From Dolichospermum compactum NIES-806 (GTDB lineage: Bacteria > Cyanobacteriota > Cyanobacteriia > Cyanobacteriales > Nostocaceae), in the NCBI RefSeq assembly GCF_002368115.1, contig NZ_AP018316.1, positions 4,575,142 to 4,639,141 of the forward strand: a stretch of 64,000 bases of DNA. The letters run 5' to 3'. The notes below the pieces were generated by a model. It made no database searches. It was given only the letters and a program-made list of their open reading frames with translations, and was not told the origin of the DNA. The translations under genes and the position numbers were made by a program. Of the stretch, positions 36,315 to 45,416 are shown piece after piece (the first letter of the stretch is position 1; the number at the start of each line of letters is the position of its first letter).

Positions 36315-37580
36315 ATGGTCATCACTTCTACCAAATCTCTCGCTGATAAAGTTCGCTCTGACTTCCCAATTTTACATCAGGAAGTTCACGGTAAACCCCT
36401 GGTTTATCTCGATAATGCGGCTACTTCTCAAAAGCCTTTAGCTGTATTAAATGCTTGGCGTGATTATTACGAACAATATAATTCTAATGTTCATCGTGGC
36501 GCACATTTTCTCAGTGGAAAGGCTACTGATGCTTATGAGGGTGCGCGTGATAAAATTGCTAAATTTATTAATGCAAAATCACGCCAAGAAATTGTTTACA
36601 CTCGCAATGCAACCGAAGCTATTAACTTAGTTGCTTACAGTTGGGGAATGAGCAATTTACAGCCGGGAGATGAAATTATTCTTTCGGTAATGGAACACCA
36701 TAGTAATATCGTTCCTTGGCAATTTGTCGCCCAAAAAACAGGCGCAATATTAAAGTTTGTTGAATTAACACCGGAAGAAACTTTTGATTTAGAACAGTTT
36801 AAAAACCTGATTTCTGACAAAACAAAACTGGTTTCTATCGTTCATATTTCTAATACATTGGGTTGTATAAATCCAGTTAAAGAAATAGCCGAAATTGCTC
36901 ACAGATACGGTGCGAAATTCTTACTTGATGCTTGTCAAAGTGTTCCCCATACTCCTATTGATGTCCAAGAACTGGACTGTGATTGGTTGGTAGCTTCTGG
37001 ACATAAAATGTGCGCTCCTACTGGCATTGGTTTTTTATATGGTAAGCTGGAATTACTAGAAGCAATGCCGCCATTTTTCGGTGGTGGTGAGATGATTGCA
37101 GAGGTATTTTTAGACCATTCCACATACTCAGAATTACCCCATAAATTTGAAGCTGGTACTCCGGCTATTGGAGAAGCGATCGCACTTGGTGCAGCGATAG
37201 ATTATCTTACTAATATCGGTATGGATAAAATCCATGCTTATGAAGCTGAATTAACTGCCTATTTATTCGAGCAATTAGGGCAAATACCCCAAATTAAAAT
37301 CTACGGACCAAAACCTAATGCTGAAGGGCAAGGGAGAGCCGCATTAGCAGCTTTTACGGCAGAGGGTGTCCACGCTAATGATTTAGCAACATTGTTAGAT
37401 CAAGAAGGTATTGCAATTCGTGCTGGACATCATTGCACGCAACCATTACACCGTTATTTGAGTTTATCAGGAACTGCACGGGCAAGTTTATCTTTTTACA
37501 ATACTCGTGAAGAAATTGATATTTTCATCAAAGCATTGAAGGAGACTTTGGACTTTTTTGCTGGTGTGTTTGGCGATTGA
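36315..37580 (+). CDS. sufS: Cysteine desulfurase SufS
   Basis: 421-residue PLP enzyme (group II) that removes sulfur from cysteine for cluster assembly. PLP lysine in [14 protein letters not shown] and catalytic Cys in [12 protein letters not shown]; the N-terminal [20 protein letters not shown] is characteristic. Last suf gene, 135 bases after sufD; that spacer holds another CCTTCGTGGTTCATT-type repeat, so transcription may need to read through it. A sufE gene is not present in the window. Confidence 0.97.
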   Translation: MVITSTKSLADKVRSDFPILHQEVHGKPLVYLDNAATSQKPLAVLNAWRDYYEQYNSNVHRGAHFLSGKATDAYEGARDKIAKFINAKSRQEIVYTRNATEAINLVAYSWGMSNLQPGDEIILSVMEHHSNIVPWQFVAQKTGAILKFVELTPEETFDLEQFKNLISDKTKLVSIVHISNTLGCINPVKEIAEIAHRYGAKFLLDACQSVPHTPIDVQELDCDWLVASGHKMCAPTGIGFLYGKLELLEAMPPFFGGGEMIAEVFLDHSTYSELPHKFEAGTPAIGEAIALGAAIDYLTNIGMDKIHAYEAELTAYLFEQLGQIPQIKIYGPKPNAEGQGRAALAAFTAEGVHANDLATLLDQEGIAIRAGHHCTQPLHRYLSLSGTARASLSFYNTREEIDIFIKALKETLDFFAGVFGD

Positions 37581-37584
37581 GAAT

Positions 37585-37725
37585 AGTTAAACGGGCGGTT
37601 AGAAACCGCGTCTACACAAACAAAACCCACCTGCGTGGGTTTCAAATCTTTGATTTTTTCTTAGTCCGCGCAGGCGGACTTCGTTTGTCTAGCCGTGAAT
37701 TCCATTCGCCAAGGCTGAAGTTGAC
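37585..37725. repeat. Structured dispersed repeat
   Basis: Contains GGGCGGTTAGAAACCGCGTC, then AACCCACCTGCGTGGGTT and GTCCGCGCAGGCGGAC, each able to fold into a hairpin. This composite element is common between genes in Nostocales. No coding sequence in 37581-37871. Confidence 0.7.
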
Positions 37726-37871
37726 TAAATCCCTACCCGCAGAATCTTAGCAGTATTGTATTGAATCCTGACCCTAATGAAAATGTTGCATATACATATA
37801 CAAAGTTAGTAATTTCTAGGAAAATATGCCATAACAGAAGCGAAGATACTCCGATAATTAGGTTTCTATAG

Positions 37872-38336
37872 ATGAAATATTCTCAGATTCAATTTAGCCA
37901 AAGCCTTGCGGATATTGATCTTTCCCAACTCCAAGAACTGTTTAATCTGGCTGCTTTTTGGGCAAAAGGACGTAGTATTAAGGATTGGGGTATAGCTCTT
38001 GCTAACAGTGAACCTGTTATTTCTATCTGGGATAGGGAATTATTAATTGGTTTTGCTAGAGCCACCTCTGATGGCATCTATCGCGCTACAATTTGGGATG
38101 TTGTCATTCATCCAGATTATCAAGGTAACGGTTTGGGTAGCAAGTTGGTGGAAACGGTTTTAAGTCATCCCAGAATGCAGAAGGTAGAGCGTGTATACTT
38201 AATGACAACGCACCAACGGGAGTTTTATGAAAAGATTGGTTTTCAAGTCAATAATACCACAACAATGGTTTTAGATAATCAATCTAATTTTGATGCTTTT
38301 GTCAGTGAAGAGATTTGTTTGCAAGAGTCTCTATAG
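37872..38336 (+). CDS. GNAT family N-acetyltransferase
   Basis: 154 residues. The acetyl-CoA binding motif A is VVIHPDYQGNGLGSKLVETV, with YLMTTHQREFYEKIGFQ as motif B, the normal GNAT layout. Substrate unknown. Its last 35 bases overlap the convergent histidine kinase gene. Confidence 0.88.
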   Translation: MKYSQIQFSQSLADIDLSQLQELFNLAAFWAKGRSIKDWGIALANSEPVISIWDRELLIGFARATSDGIYRATIWDVVIHPDYQGNGLGSKLVETVLSHPRMQKVERVYLMTTHQREFYEKIGFQVNNTTTMVLDNQSNFDAFVSEEICLQESL

Positions 38337-39210
38337 GTATGGATATTTGCAGTCTAGTTAACTGCGATGTTTCTTTGTGGTTGGTGGGAAAAGGCAAAAT
38401 TTCTAATTTTCCTCCCATCAATTCTACCAAACGTTGATTGAGTGAAAGTTTCATTCCTGGTGACAAATCTATATTTTCTTGAGTTGTTTGAGGTTCTGAT
38501 TTCATCAAATCTAGAGATTCATTTGTGATTACTGTATCAGTGGGTACGTCTAACCAAATATTGACCCAATTATCTGGAGATTGTAAGTTGCTAGAAAGAT
38601 GTATATTCCCTTCTTCCATGTTAGCAACTGTTGTATCTATCAAATTAATTAATACTTGTTTGAGCCAATGGTAATCTGTCAAAATCTGAATTTCTGGATC
38701 TGACGGTGATAAAATAAAAGGATAATTGCGGTTAACGGCTAGTAAATAAGTTAGTTCATAAACTTCCTGGAGAAATTCACTTAATTGAAAAGCCTGAATA
38801 TCTAATTTATTTCTACCAGATTCGATTTTGGAAACATTGAGAATTTCATCAATTATTTTCAATAATTTCAGAGATTTTTCGTAAGCTTGTTGGACAAACT
38901 CTCGTTCTTCTTGGGGATTTTCACACAAATCTGCCAAAATCAGTTGATGTAAACCCATCATACTCCCTAAAGGCGATCGCAATTCATGACCAATCCTAGC
39001 TAAAAAACCCCCTTGAAATTGGCTCATTTCCCGCGCCTGATAGTAGGCTAATTGGGTTTGCTCTAATTCTGCCAAAAGTGGGTTTTCTTGCTGTTGTGGA
39101 GCATTTTCAACGGGAACGGATGCAGATTTGCTAGACTGAAGGAATAATCTACAAAAACCTATTCCTAATCCTATTCCCGCGCCTAAATATAGCCAGTTAC
39201 TAAAATCCAT
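38302..39210 (-). CDS. Histidine-kinase-like protein with degenerate ATPase domain
   Basis: 302 residues. One N-terminal membrane segment (WLYLGAGIGLGIGFCRLF), a dimerisation/phosphoacceptor helix with the H-box FLARIGHELRSPLGS, and a C-terminal region that aligns with a HATPase domain but lacks its key residues: the N-box reads QVLINLIDTTVANM, the DxGxG loop reads WLDVPTDT and the G2 loop reads SPGMKLSL. It is therefore unlikely to autophosphorylate; it may accept phosphate from another kinase or only dimerise. Starts inside the end of the Sua5 gene (11-base overlap). Confidence 0.82.
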   Translation of the reverse strand: MDFSNWLYLGAGIGLGIGFCRLFLQSSKSASVPVENAPQQQENPLLAELEQTQLAYYQAREMSQFQGGFLARIGHELRSPLGSMMGLHQLILADLCENPQEEREFVQQAYEKSLKLLKIIDEILNVSKIESGRNKLDIQAFQLSEFLQEVYELTYLLAVNRNYPFILSPSDPEIQILTDYHWLKQVLINLIDTTVANMEEGNIHLSSNLQSPDNWVNIWLDVPTDTVITNESLDLMKSEPQTTQENIDLSPGMKLSLNQRLVELMGGKLEILPFPTNHKETSQLTRLQISIPIETLANKSLH

Positions 39211-39784
39211 AATTATCTAATTTAATACTACCTTGTCGTAAAATCTGCCAATTGTTCCCTGTCCATTTAGCAACGGTGGAAGGTATTCCCAAACCTTGGT
39301 ATTCCGTTGATTCTAATGTTAAAACCTCTGGAAATTGAGCTTCTATAGCTGCTTTGGTTTCTAAAGCTGGTTGTCCTGATAAATTAGCGCTAGTTGTCGC
39401 CATTGGACCAGTTTGCGCCAAAATAATTTGAGCAACTGGATGATTGGGGACGCGAATTCCAATAGTAGTCGGTTCAACAGGATTCATGACAGTGGGAATT
39501 TTGTCACTAGCTGGTAAAACTAAAGTTAAAGCACCTGGCCAATATTGATTAACAATTTTTTGCCAGGTTTGATATTCTCTTTGGCTACCTTGAACATAAT
39601 CCCATAAATCTTCGGCTTTGGCAGCCATTAAGATTAAAGGTTTATCAAAACTGCGTTGTTTCGCAGCATAAATTAATTCTGCTTGTACTGGTATGGTGGC
39701 TAATGCAGGGACGGTATCTGTAGGGAAACTAATGAGTTTTCCCGCTTTTGCAGATTCTATTAGGACTGATAATGAAAGATTCAT
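39200..39784 (-). CDS. Sua5/YciO/YrdC family L-threonylcarbamoyladenylate synthase
   Basis: 194 residues. Makes threonylcarbamoyl-AMP for the t6A modification of tRNAs reading ANN codons. Landmarks: GKLISFPTDTVPALAT, AAKQRSFDKPLILMAA, NQYWPGALTLVLPAS, TIGIRVPNHPVAQIIL and GPMATTSANLSGQ. The ATG at 39784 is preferred: the 28 residues upstream of it in frame are translated from the fossil end of the adjacent tandem repeat and do not belong to the family. Coupled to the downstream kinase-like gene by overlap. Confidence 0.92.
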   Translation of the reverse strand: MNLSLSVLIESAKAGKLISFPTDTVPALATIPVQAELIYAAKQRSFDKPLILMAAKAEDLWDYVQGSQREYQTWQKIVNQYWPGALTLVLPASDKIPTVMNPVEPTTIGIRVPNHPVAQIILAQTGPMATTSANLSGQPALETKAAIEAQFPEVLTLESTEYQGLGIPSTVAKWTGNNWQILRQGSIKLDNYGF

Positions 39785-39866
39785 AAAGATGGTTTTTCTG
39801 CTGGTGTTTTGAGTTAAGGATGATTTTTTTGATATTATTATCATAGTAGAAATGGGGTTTAAAAAC

Positions 39867-40184
39867 ATGACTCAACTAACACCAAAACAACCAGCAAGAA
39901 GAGGAAGAATTTTCCCTGAGTTGACTTTATCACCGGAAGAATTGGCTAGACGTAAGGCTGAAAATGAGGCATTTCACAAACGTTGTCGGGCAATTTTTGA
40001 GCGTGTTCGTCCTGAGTTGATTAAAGAACATTATAATTGGTATATTGCCGTAGAACCTGATAGTGGTGATTATTTTGTTGATCAAGATATAGAAGTTGCT
40101 AGTCAGCAAGCACGAGAAAAACACCCTCATGCTGTACATTGTATGTTTCGGTTGAATGAAATTGGAGCAGTTGGGAGAATATGA
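39867..40184 (+). CDS. Tandem unit 1, gene A: small DUF5678-like protein
   Basis: 105 residues from the ATG at 39867 (an ATG 15 bases earlier is also in frame). Basic N-terminus TQLTPKQPARRGRIFPELTL, a helix SPEELARRKAENEAFHKRCR, and a compact segment YIAVEPDSGDYFVDQD ... AREKHPHAV ... FRLNEIGAVGRI resembling DUF5678 domains. Its stop overlaps the start of gene B by four bases (ATGA), so the two are translationally coupled. Function unknown. Confidence 0.8.
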   Translation: MTQLTPKQPARRGRIFPELTLSPEELARRKAENEAFHKRCRAIFERVRPELIKEHYNWYIAVEPDSGDYFVDQDIEVASQQAREKHPHAVHCMFRLNEIGAVGRI

Positions 40185-40543
40185 TAGAGGGTTATTTTGG
40201 TGATGGGGGGCAGCTATTTTTTGAAATTGATTTGATTAATGCTGATGCTTTAAACTTACCTGTAGAGACAATGTTAGATACTGGCTTTACAGGTTTTCTA
40301 GCAATTAATAAACAAGATTTAGAAGCACTAGATTGGCAGTTTATTCGGGAACAAGAATTGATCACAGCCCAAGGAGAAAAAGCTTTTGATTTATATTTAG
40401 GTAAAGTGATTTTGGATGATCAAGAGTATGAAATTCCTGTTTATGCTGGAGATGAATTAACGGAGATTTTATTGGGTTCTCGCTGGTTGGAGTTTTTGCC
40501 TTTGGTGGTGAATTTTCAAGCTGGTGTTTTGACTTTAGGATGA
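40181..40543 (+). CDS. Tandem unit 1, gene B: retropepsin-like aspartic protease fold
   Basis: 120 residues. The aspartic protease motif is LDTGFTGFLAIN (Asp33), followed by a flap-like segment ITAQGEKAFDLYLGKVIL and the hydrophobic-hydrophobic-Gly motif ILLGSRWLEFLP. This is a single retropepsin domain, which would work as a homodimer. No membrane or signal segment. Coupled to gene A. Target unknown; gene A is the obvious candidate partner or substrate. Confidence 0.82.
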   Translation: MIEGYFGDGGQLFFEIDLINADALNLPVETMLDTGFTGFLAINKQDLEALDWQFIREQELITAQGEKAFDLYLGKVILDDQEYEIPVYAGDELTEILLGSRWLEFLPLVVNFQAGVLTLG

Positions 40544-40586
40544 TTTTTTGGATACTATTATAATAGTACAAATGGGGTTTAAAAAC

Positions 40587-40904
40587 ATGACTCAACTAAC
40601 ACCAAAACAACCAGCAAGAAGAGGAAGAATTTTCCCTGAATTGACTTTATCGCCGGAAGAGTTAGCTAAACGTAAAGCAGAAGATGAACAATTTTATCAA
40701 CGTTGTTGGGCAATTTTTCAAAGATTACTGCCTGAGTTGATGAAAGAACATTATAACTCGTATATTGCTGTAGAACCAGATAGCGGTGATTATTTCATTG
40801 ATCAGGATATGGAAGTCGCTAGTAAAAAATCACGGGAGAAACATCCTAATGTGATACATTTTCTATTTCGCATCAATGAAACAGGGGTAACAGGAAGAAT
40901 ATGA
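40587..40904 (+). CDS. Tandem unit 2, gene A
   Basis: 105 residues. Same N-terminal 25 residues as unit 1, then diverging (FYQRCWAIFQRLLPELMKEH, SREKHPNVIHFLFRI) and ending TGVTGRI. No frameshifts. Overlaps its gene B by ATGA. Divergence in the middle with intact frame suggests selection for a functional protein. Confidence 0.8.
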   Translation: MTQLTPKQPARRGRIFPELTLSPEELAKRKAEDEQFYQRCWAIFQRLLPELMKEHYNSYIAVEPDSGDYFIDQDMEVASKKSREKHPNVIHFLFRINETGVTGRI

Positions 40905-41263
40905 TACAGGGTTATTTTGGTGATGAGGGGCAGCTTTTCTTTGAAATTGAATTAATTACTGCTGAAGGCTTAAATCTGCCTGTAGATGCTTTATTTGATA
41001 CTGGATTCACAGGCTTTATGGCTATTAATAAACAAGATTTAGAAGGATTGAATTGGTCATTTATACGCAAGCAACGTTTACGCACTGCACAGGGAGAGTC
41101 AAGATTTGATATCTATTCAGGTAAAGTGATTTTGGATAATCAAGAGGATGAAATTCCTGTTTATGCTGGAGATGAATTAACGGAAATTTTATTGGGTTCA
41201 GCGTGGTTGGAGTTTTTGCCTTTGGTGGTGAATTTTCAAGCTGGTGTTTTGACTTTGGGATGA
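40901..41263 (+). CDS. Tandem unit 2, gene B: retropepsin-like protein
   Basis: 120 residues. DTGFTGFMAIN motif intact, flap region LRTAQGESRFDIYSGKV, C-terminal EILLGSAWLEFLPLVVNF identical in pattern to the other copies. Compared with unit 1 the changes cluster between residues 15 and 90. Confidence 0.82.
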   Translation: MIQGYFGDEGQLFFEIELITAEGLNLPVDALFDTGFTGFMAINKQDLEGLNWSFIRKQRLRTAQGESRFDIYSGKVILDNQEDEIPVYAGDELTEILLGSAWLEFLPLVVNFQAGVLTLG

Positions 41264-41306
41264 TTTTTTTGATATTATTATAATATTAGAAATGGGGTTT
41301 AAAAAC

Positions 41307-41624
41307 ATGACTCAACTAACACCAAAACAACCAGCAAGAAGAGGAAGAATTTTCCCTGAATTGACTTTATCACCGGAAGAGTTGGCTAGACGTAAGGCTG
41401 AAAATGAGGCAGAGTATCAACGTTATCGAACAATTTTTGAGCGTGTACGTCCTGAGTTGATCAAAGAACATTATGGTTGGTATATTGCTATTGAGTTAAA
41501 TAGTGGTGATTACTTAATTGATCAAGATAAAGAAATTGCACATCAAAAAGCCCGCGATAAATACCCAAATGCTGATCATTGCGTTTTTTGTTTGAATGAA
41601 TCTGGAGCAACTGGGAGAATATGA
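41307..41624 (+). CDS. Tandem unit 3, gene A
   Basis: 105 residues. Shares the N-terminal 30 residues with unit 1, then diverges (AEYQRYRTIFERVRPELIKE, YIAIELNSGDYLIDQDKEIA, ARDKYPNADHCVFCLNES). Intact and coupled to gene B by a four-base overlap. Confidence 0.8.
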   Translation: MTQLTPKQPARRGRIFPELTLSPEELARRKAENEAEYQRYRTIFERVRPELIKEHYGWYIAIELNSGDYLIDQDKEIAHQKARDKYPNADHCVFCLNESGATGRI

Positions 41625-41983
41625 TAGAGGGTAAATTTGGTGAAAAAAAGCAGCTATTTTTTGAAATTGAGTTGGTTGCTAATGATGGTTTAAGTTTGCC
41701 TGTGGATGCTTTATTTGATAGTGGTTTCACAGGCTTTATGGCTATTAATACACAAGATTTAGATGGACTTAATTGGAATTATGTAGATAAAGAAATTCTG
41801 CGAACTGCTCAGGGTGAAATCACGTTTGAAAGATATTTGGGTAAGGTGATATTGGATAACCAAGAGTATGAAATTCCTGTTTATGCTGGAGATGAATTAA
41901 CGGAGATTTTATTGGGTTCAGAGTGGTTGGAGTTTTTGCCTTTGGTGGTGAATTTTCAAGCTGGTGTTTTGACTTTGGGATGA
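41621..41983 (+). CDS. Tandem unit 3, gene B: retropepsin-like protein
   Basis: 120 residues. The active-site motif is DSGFTGFMAIN, Ser replacing Thr, which is still compatible with aspartic protease activity. N-terminus MIEGKFGEKKQLFFEIEL differs from units 1 and 2; the C-terminal 35 residues are nearly identical. The array ends after this gene, followed by an AACCACGAAGG-type repeat (41999-42032). Confidence 0.82.
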   Translation: MIEGKFGEKKQLFFEIELVANDGLSLPVDALFDSGFTGFMAINTQDLDGLNWNYVDKEILRTAQGEITFERYLGKVILDNQEYEIPVYAGDELTEILLGSEWLEFLPLVVNFQAGVLTLG

Positions 41984-42056
41984 ATGATTTTGGGGAAATA
42001 AACCACGAAGGCACGAAGAGCGCGAAGGTAAGAAAAGAAGAGAGAAAAGAGTATTT

Positions 42057-43436
42057 TTAATTAATTGGTAAGTCGCGTAGGTAGTAGAATTTATCTGTTT
42101 TCCAATCGGTTCCTTTTTCTCTTCCTAAGTAACCTGTTAATGGTGATGATAATTCTATTAAAATGTCGTGCATTTCTTGAATGTTCAATATAGTTTGTGG
42201 TGGATTAGAAACATCATAAACACCCTCAATATACTCAATTCCCACTTTTTTGTCAGCCTTTTTAATTAACTGCACTAAATGCGATCGCAATTTAATCTCT
42301 TTTTCTACTTTATCTATATATTCATTAATTTTATCATCAATTTGTCCTGGTTCTAAGTATTGCTTTAATTCAATTAAGTTTATCGCACCTGGATATTTTG
42401 CTTTGAGTTCAACTAATTTTTGTAATGTCATAGCTTTGATAATACTGACTTTCCATTCTTTTGATGATTTGAGATTATCTGAAGTAGCGTTACCTGGACC
42501 TATTACTAATTTTGGTGAATTCAGAAATTTATCTGCACCTAAGTGCATTCCACCTAGTTTAAGTAATTCCTCAACTGTACCACTAGGAATACTTTTACCT
42601 GCTTTACATTCACACACTAAAGGATAAGGTTGTGAACAATATAGATCTAAACCTCCCGCACCACCTTTATAAGCAGTTTCAACTTTAAATCCTAAAAAAT
42701 CAAGGCTATCCCGTGCGATGTTTTCAAAGTCTGTACCTGCTTGATAGCTATTTTTTTTCTCTTCAAATTCTATGCTTCTATCTCCTAAAGATGCTATGGT
42801 TTTTATCCAAGTTAAATCAGCATCTATTGTATTTGTAGTTGGTGCATTACTCCAACCTAAAAATACTTTAATTTCATTTTCTAATTGTTGTGCTACTGGG
42901 TTATTATTGGCTATTTGCGATAATGTACTTTGCAATTCTTCTAATTCAGGATGTAGGGGAGGTTGGCGGTTTTCTAGTTGTTGTTTACGTTGATTAAATA
43001 CATAATCACTTAATACGGGTTTATCTTCAGATACAGAAATATTATTAGGTAAAGGTGCAAATTTTCCTAGTTTTTCTTGAATGTTGGGAATAGCTCGAAT
43101 TTCCAAAGGTTCAGGTAAATGATAAACCCGCAAATAAGCCAGAAAAAAATGCGGACGGTTTTGTAATATTTCCTGAAATATTTCTGGTTTCCAGATTGTT
43201 AATTGAGATAACATATCTAAAGGAGTTGTTTGATCTAGAATTTCGCAAAGTTCACATTTAGCCCATGCTTTAATTGAAAGCACATTTACTGAAGTGTCAA
43301 CAGGATAAAGAGCAAATTTTTGCCCAGGAGTCAGCAATTTACGAGGAATTGCGGCAATAATTTGCCCTTGTATTAAAGCTTCAACATCGGGCGCAGGTAA
43401 ACATAAAGCGTTATAAATTGAAACGTATTTATTCAT
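42057..43436 (-). CDS. PD-(D/E)XK nuclease-like protein, third gene of ATPase operon
   Basis: 459 residues. The N-terminal 110 residues (LCLPAPDVEALIQGQIIAAI, TPGQKFALYP) are an unassigned domain, faintly like DUF1802. A central region has FENIARDSLDFLGFKVE, GGAGGLDLYC and PLVCECKAGK, giving Glu238, Asp264, Glu276 and Lys278 in the arrangement of restriction-endonuclease-like (Mrr/Holliday-type) nucleases. The C-terminal part is helical. Starts 6 bases after the ATPase gene, so the two are certainly one transcription unit. Confidence 0.75.
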   Translation of the reverse strand: MNKYVSIYNALCLPAPDVEALIQGQIIAAIPRKLLTPGQKFALYPVDTSVNVLSIKAWAKCELCEILDQTTPLDMLSQLTIWKPEIFQEILQNRPHFFLAYLRVYHLPEPLEIRAIPNIQEKLGKFAPLPNNISVSEDKPVLSDYVFNQRKQQLENRQPPLHPELEELQSTLSQIANNNPVAQQLENEIKVFLGWSNAPTTNTIDADLTWIKTIASLGDRSIEFEEKKNSYQAGTDFENIARDSLDFLGFKVETAYKGGAGGLDLYCSQPYPLVCECKAGKSIPSGTVEELLKLGGMHLGADKFLNSPKLVIGPGNATSDNLKSSKEWKVSIIKAMTLQKLVELKAKYPGAINLIELKQYLEPGQIDDKINEYIDKVEKEIKLRSHLVQLIKKADKKVGIEYIEGVYDVSNPPQTILNIQEMHDILIELSSPLTGYLGREKGTDWKTDKFYYLRDLPIN

Positions 43437-43442
43437 AATTAA

Positions 43443-45368
43443 TTAACCAAATAACTCATCTAAACCACCATCATCATTATCAATAACATCATCATCTCCC
43501 CAATCGGGAGCATCATCAACTTCAGGTATCTCACCAGATGGATCACTTAAAATTTCTCTTAATAACAGATTATCAAATGTAATCTTATTCTGAGAGATAA
43601 AGTCAAAAATCTGTTCTTCTGTTAGTTTATAATTTTGTCGCTTTTGATAAATAGCTAATATGGCTACAAGTGGGCGAATTTGATCTTCTATTAAATCTAC
43701 ATTTTCTCCCCCTTTGTGTAAAATCAACTCATTCAGCAAACTATATGTTGCTGCTGTTTTTTTCATTTGTTTTATTTTGGAATGAGAACGCACTAAACAA
43801 CCACGGGTTAAATCAAAAGTATGATAGTCATTTAACCGTTTTAAACACGCATTTAATGTAGATTGAGAATCTTGGATAACTGCTACACCGATTTTTACTT
43901 CTTTACCATTTTCATTGCCAATAATTTTGAAGTTGATAAAATTTTTATTGTGTGCTTTGGGCTTGATATCATTTGTAAGTTCTTCAATCATGACTCCTTC
44001 TAACGTCTGTCCTTTTAAAGTATTAAAGCCAAAATATAGAGCTTCAGCGATAAGAGAACTATCTTCTATATATTCTTCAATCTTGGCTTCACTTTCTCTT
44101 GTAAAGGCTAATTCAAACCTTTCAAATGGATCATCAGAAAGTTTCTCTTCTTCAACCTTAAAGTTATCAGCACACCACCGCAAAGCTTCTCTAACAGTTG
44201 GTTTATTTTTACCGTATTCTCTCAGATGACTTTCTTCAAATGGGTAAAGTATATGTGGAGGAATTAAATTTTTTGAACTATAATATTCTCGTAACCACAC
44301 CGTTGCTAACTGTACCATGTAATCAGCACTAACAGGTTTTAAATCTATTGGTTTTCGTTGTGTAAATTTGGAAATTCTATCAGGCGTACCACCTTGAATG
44401 GAGTTTACTTTATCTCTCCATGTTTCCGGTAACATAACTGTCAGAATAACCACGCCTTGACTAAGGTCTGAATTTTCCAAAGTATCATGGAGAATTTTCA
44501 CGAAATTAGCAATTACACTTTCTGTTGGGAACCCATCCTCAGTGGAGTTATTTTTAACATCTATTTCATCAAAACAAATAATAATCGAGTTGTAATAACC
44601 AACTAAATTCAAAATTTGTTGAATATTTTTAAGAGCCTCAGCTTCTCTATCTTGATTAGTTTTACTAGGATTGGGTAATCCCAATTCATCAGCATTTAAT
44701 TGAGCTAATTCTTCACCAGATAGCCATTTAATTGCAAAAGGGGCTTGTGTTTCTGAAAGTGTCCATAGAATAGCTCGAATAATATAAGGATCTGCATCAG
44801 ACTTATTTCTAATAATCTGTTTTTGCAGAGCATTCATTAAGTTTTTATTTTTAGCCAAACTACTTTTATAAGCGTGGTCAAATCTTTTGACTAACTCTGC
44901 TGGAGTAGGAGGATTTTCTCTACCTTCGTTGGCCATAGCTGCGGCAATTTCTTGCCATTGCATGACTTCTTGACTACCAGTTTTACTAAGACTATCTGCT
45001 AAAGTTTGCTGGAATTGGTACTTAACAAAATTTAAGTCTGTATAGTTATTACCACCTGCATAAACAAATAAAGCACAACCCACTTTTTCTAGTTCATGAC
45101 GAATACGACTCAAAAGATGGGTTTTACCAACTCCCTGCTGTGCAGTAATAGCAATTGAAGTTACTTTATCTTGACTAGATTGACTTTTGCGAACAAACTC
45201 AATGGCTTTAAAAACTTGATTAGAAGCATGGGCATTTAATGTGGGTACGTCGGGGACTCCTTTTCCCCAAACATCTTGTTCTTTAACAATCCCAGCGTTA
45301 ATAAATGGATTGTGACTATTAATTGCGGCGTTAACGGCTTCTATGGGAGAAATAGGGGTATTTGTCAT
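43443..45368 (-). CDS. P-loop ATPase, second gene of three-gene operon
   Basis: 641 residues. Walker A ITAQQGVGKTH (AQQGVGKT 76-83, Ala in place of the first Gly), Walker B SIIICFDEID (261-270), then a large-protein ATPase core with GVVILTVMLPETW and ISKFTQRKPIDLKPV, reminiscent of ORC/STAND-like or BREX-type ATPases, but I cannot name the family. The C-terminus is strikingly acidic (DAPDWGDDDVIDNDDGG) and ends DELFG. It starts 48 bases after the upstream gene and is followed after 6 bases by the nuclease-like gene. Confidence 0.78.
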   Translation of the reverse strand: MTNTPISPIEAVNAAINSHNPFINAGIVKEQDVWGKGVPDVPTLNAHASNQVFKAIEFVRKSQSSQDKVTSIAITAQQGVGKTHLLSRIRHELEKVGCALFVYAGGNNYTDLNFVKYQFQQTLADSLSKTGSQEVMQWQEIAAAMANEGRENPPTPAELVKRFDHAYKSSLAKNKNLMNALQKQIIRNKSDADPYIIRAILWTLSETQAPFAIKWLSGEELAQLNADELGLPNPSKTNQDREAEALKNIQQILNLVGYYNSIIICFDEIDVKNNSTEDGFPTESVIANFVKILHDTLENSDLSQGVVILTVMLPETWRDKVNSIQGGTPDRISKFTQRKPIDLKPVSADYMVQLATVWLREYYSSKNLIPPHILYPFEESHLREYGKNKPTVREALRWCADNFKVEEEKLSDDPFERFELAFTRESEAKIEEYIEDSSLIAEALYFGFNTLKGQTLEGVMIEELTNDIKPKAHNKNFINFKIIGNENGKEVKIGVAVIQDSQSTLNACLKRLNDYHTFDLTRGCLVRSHSKIKQMKKTAATYSLLNELILHKGGENVDLIEDQIRPLVAILAIYQKRQNYKLTEEQIFDFISQNKITFDNLLLREILSDPSGEIPEVDDAPDWGDDDVIDNDDGGLDELFG

Positions 45369-45416
45369 GGTGATTTGGTATGGTGCGAGGAACTAAAAAC
45401 TGCGGGGATAATTTGA

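Larger units (their letters stand above)
39800..41983. repeat. Three exact 720-bp tandem units plus a fossil fourth
   Basis: Each unit carries a promoter-like AT stretch, a small gene (A) and a retropepsin-like gene (B). All start and stop positions recur at exactly 720 bases (A starts 39867, 40587, 41307; B starts 40181, 40901, 41621). About 80 bases at the start of A and 130 at the end of B are almost identical between units, while the middles differ. At 39800-39840 a sequence matching the end of B lies in the same 720-base register, the relic of a further unit. Confidence 0.96.
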
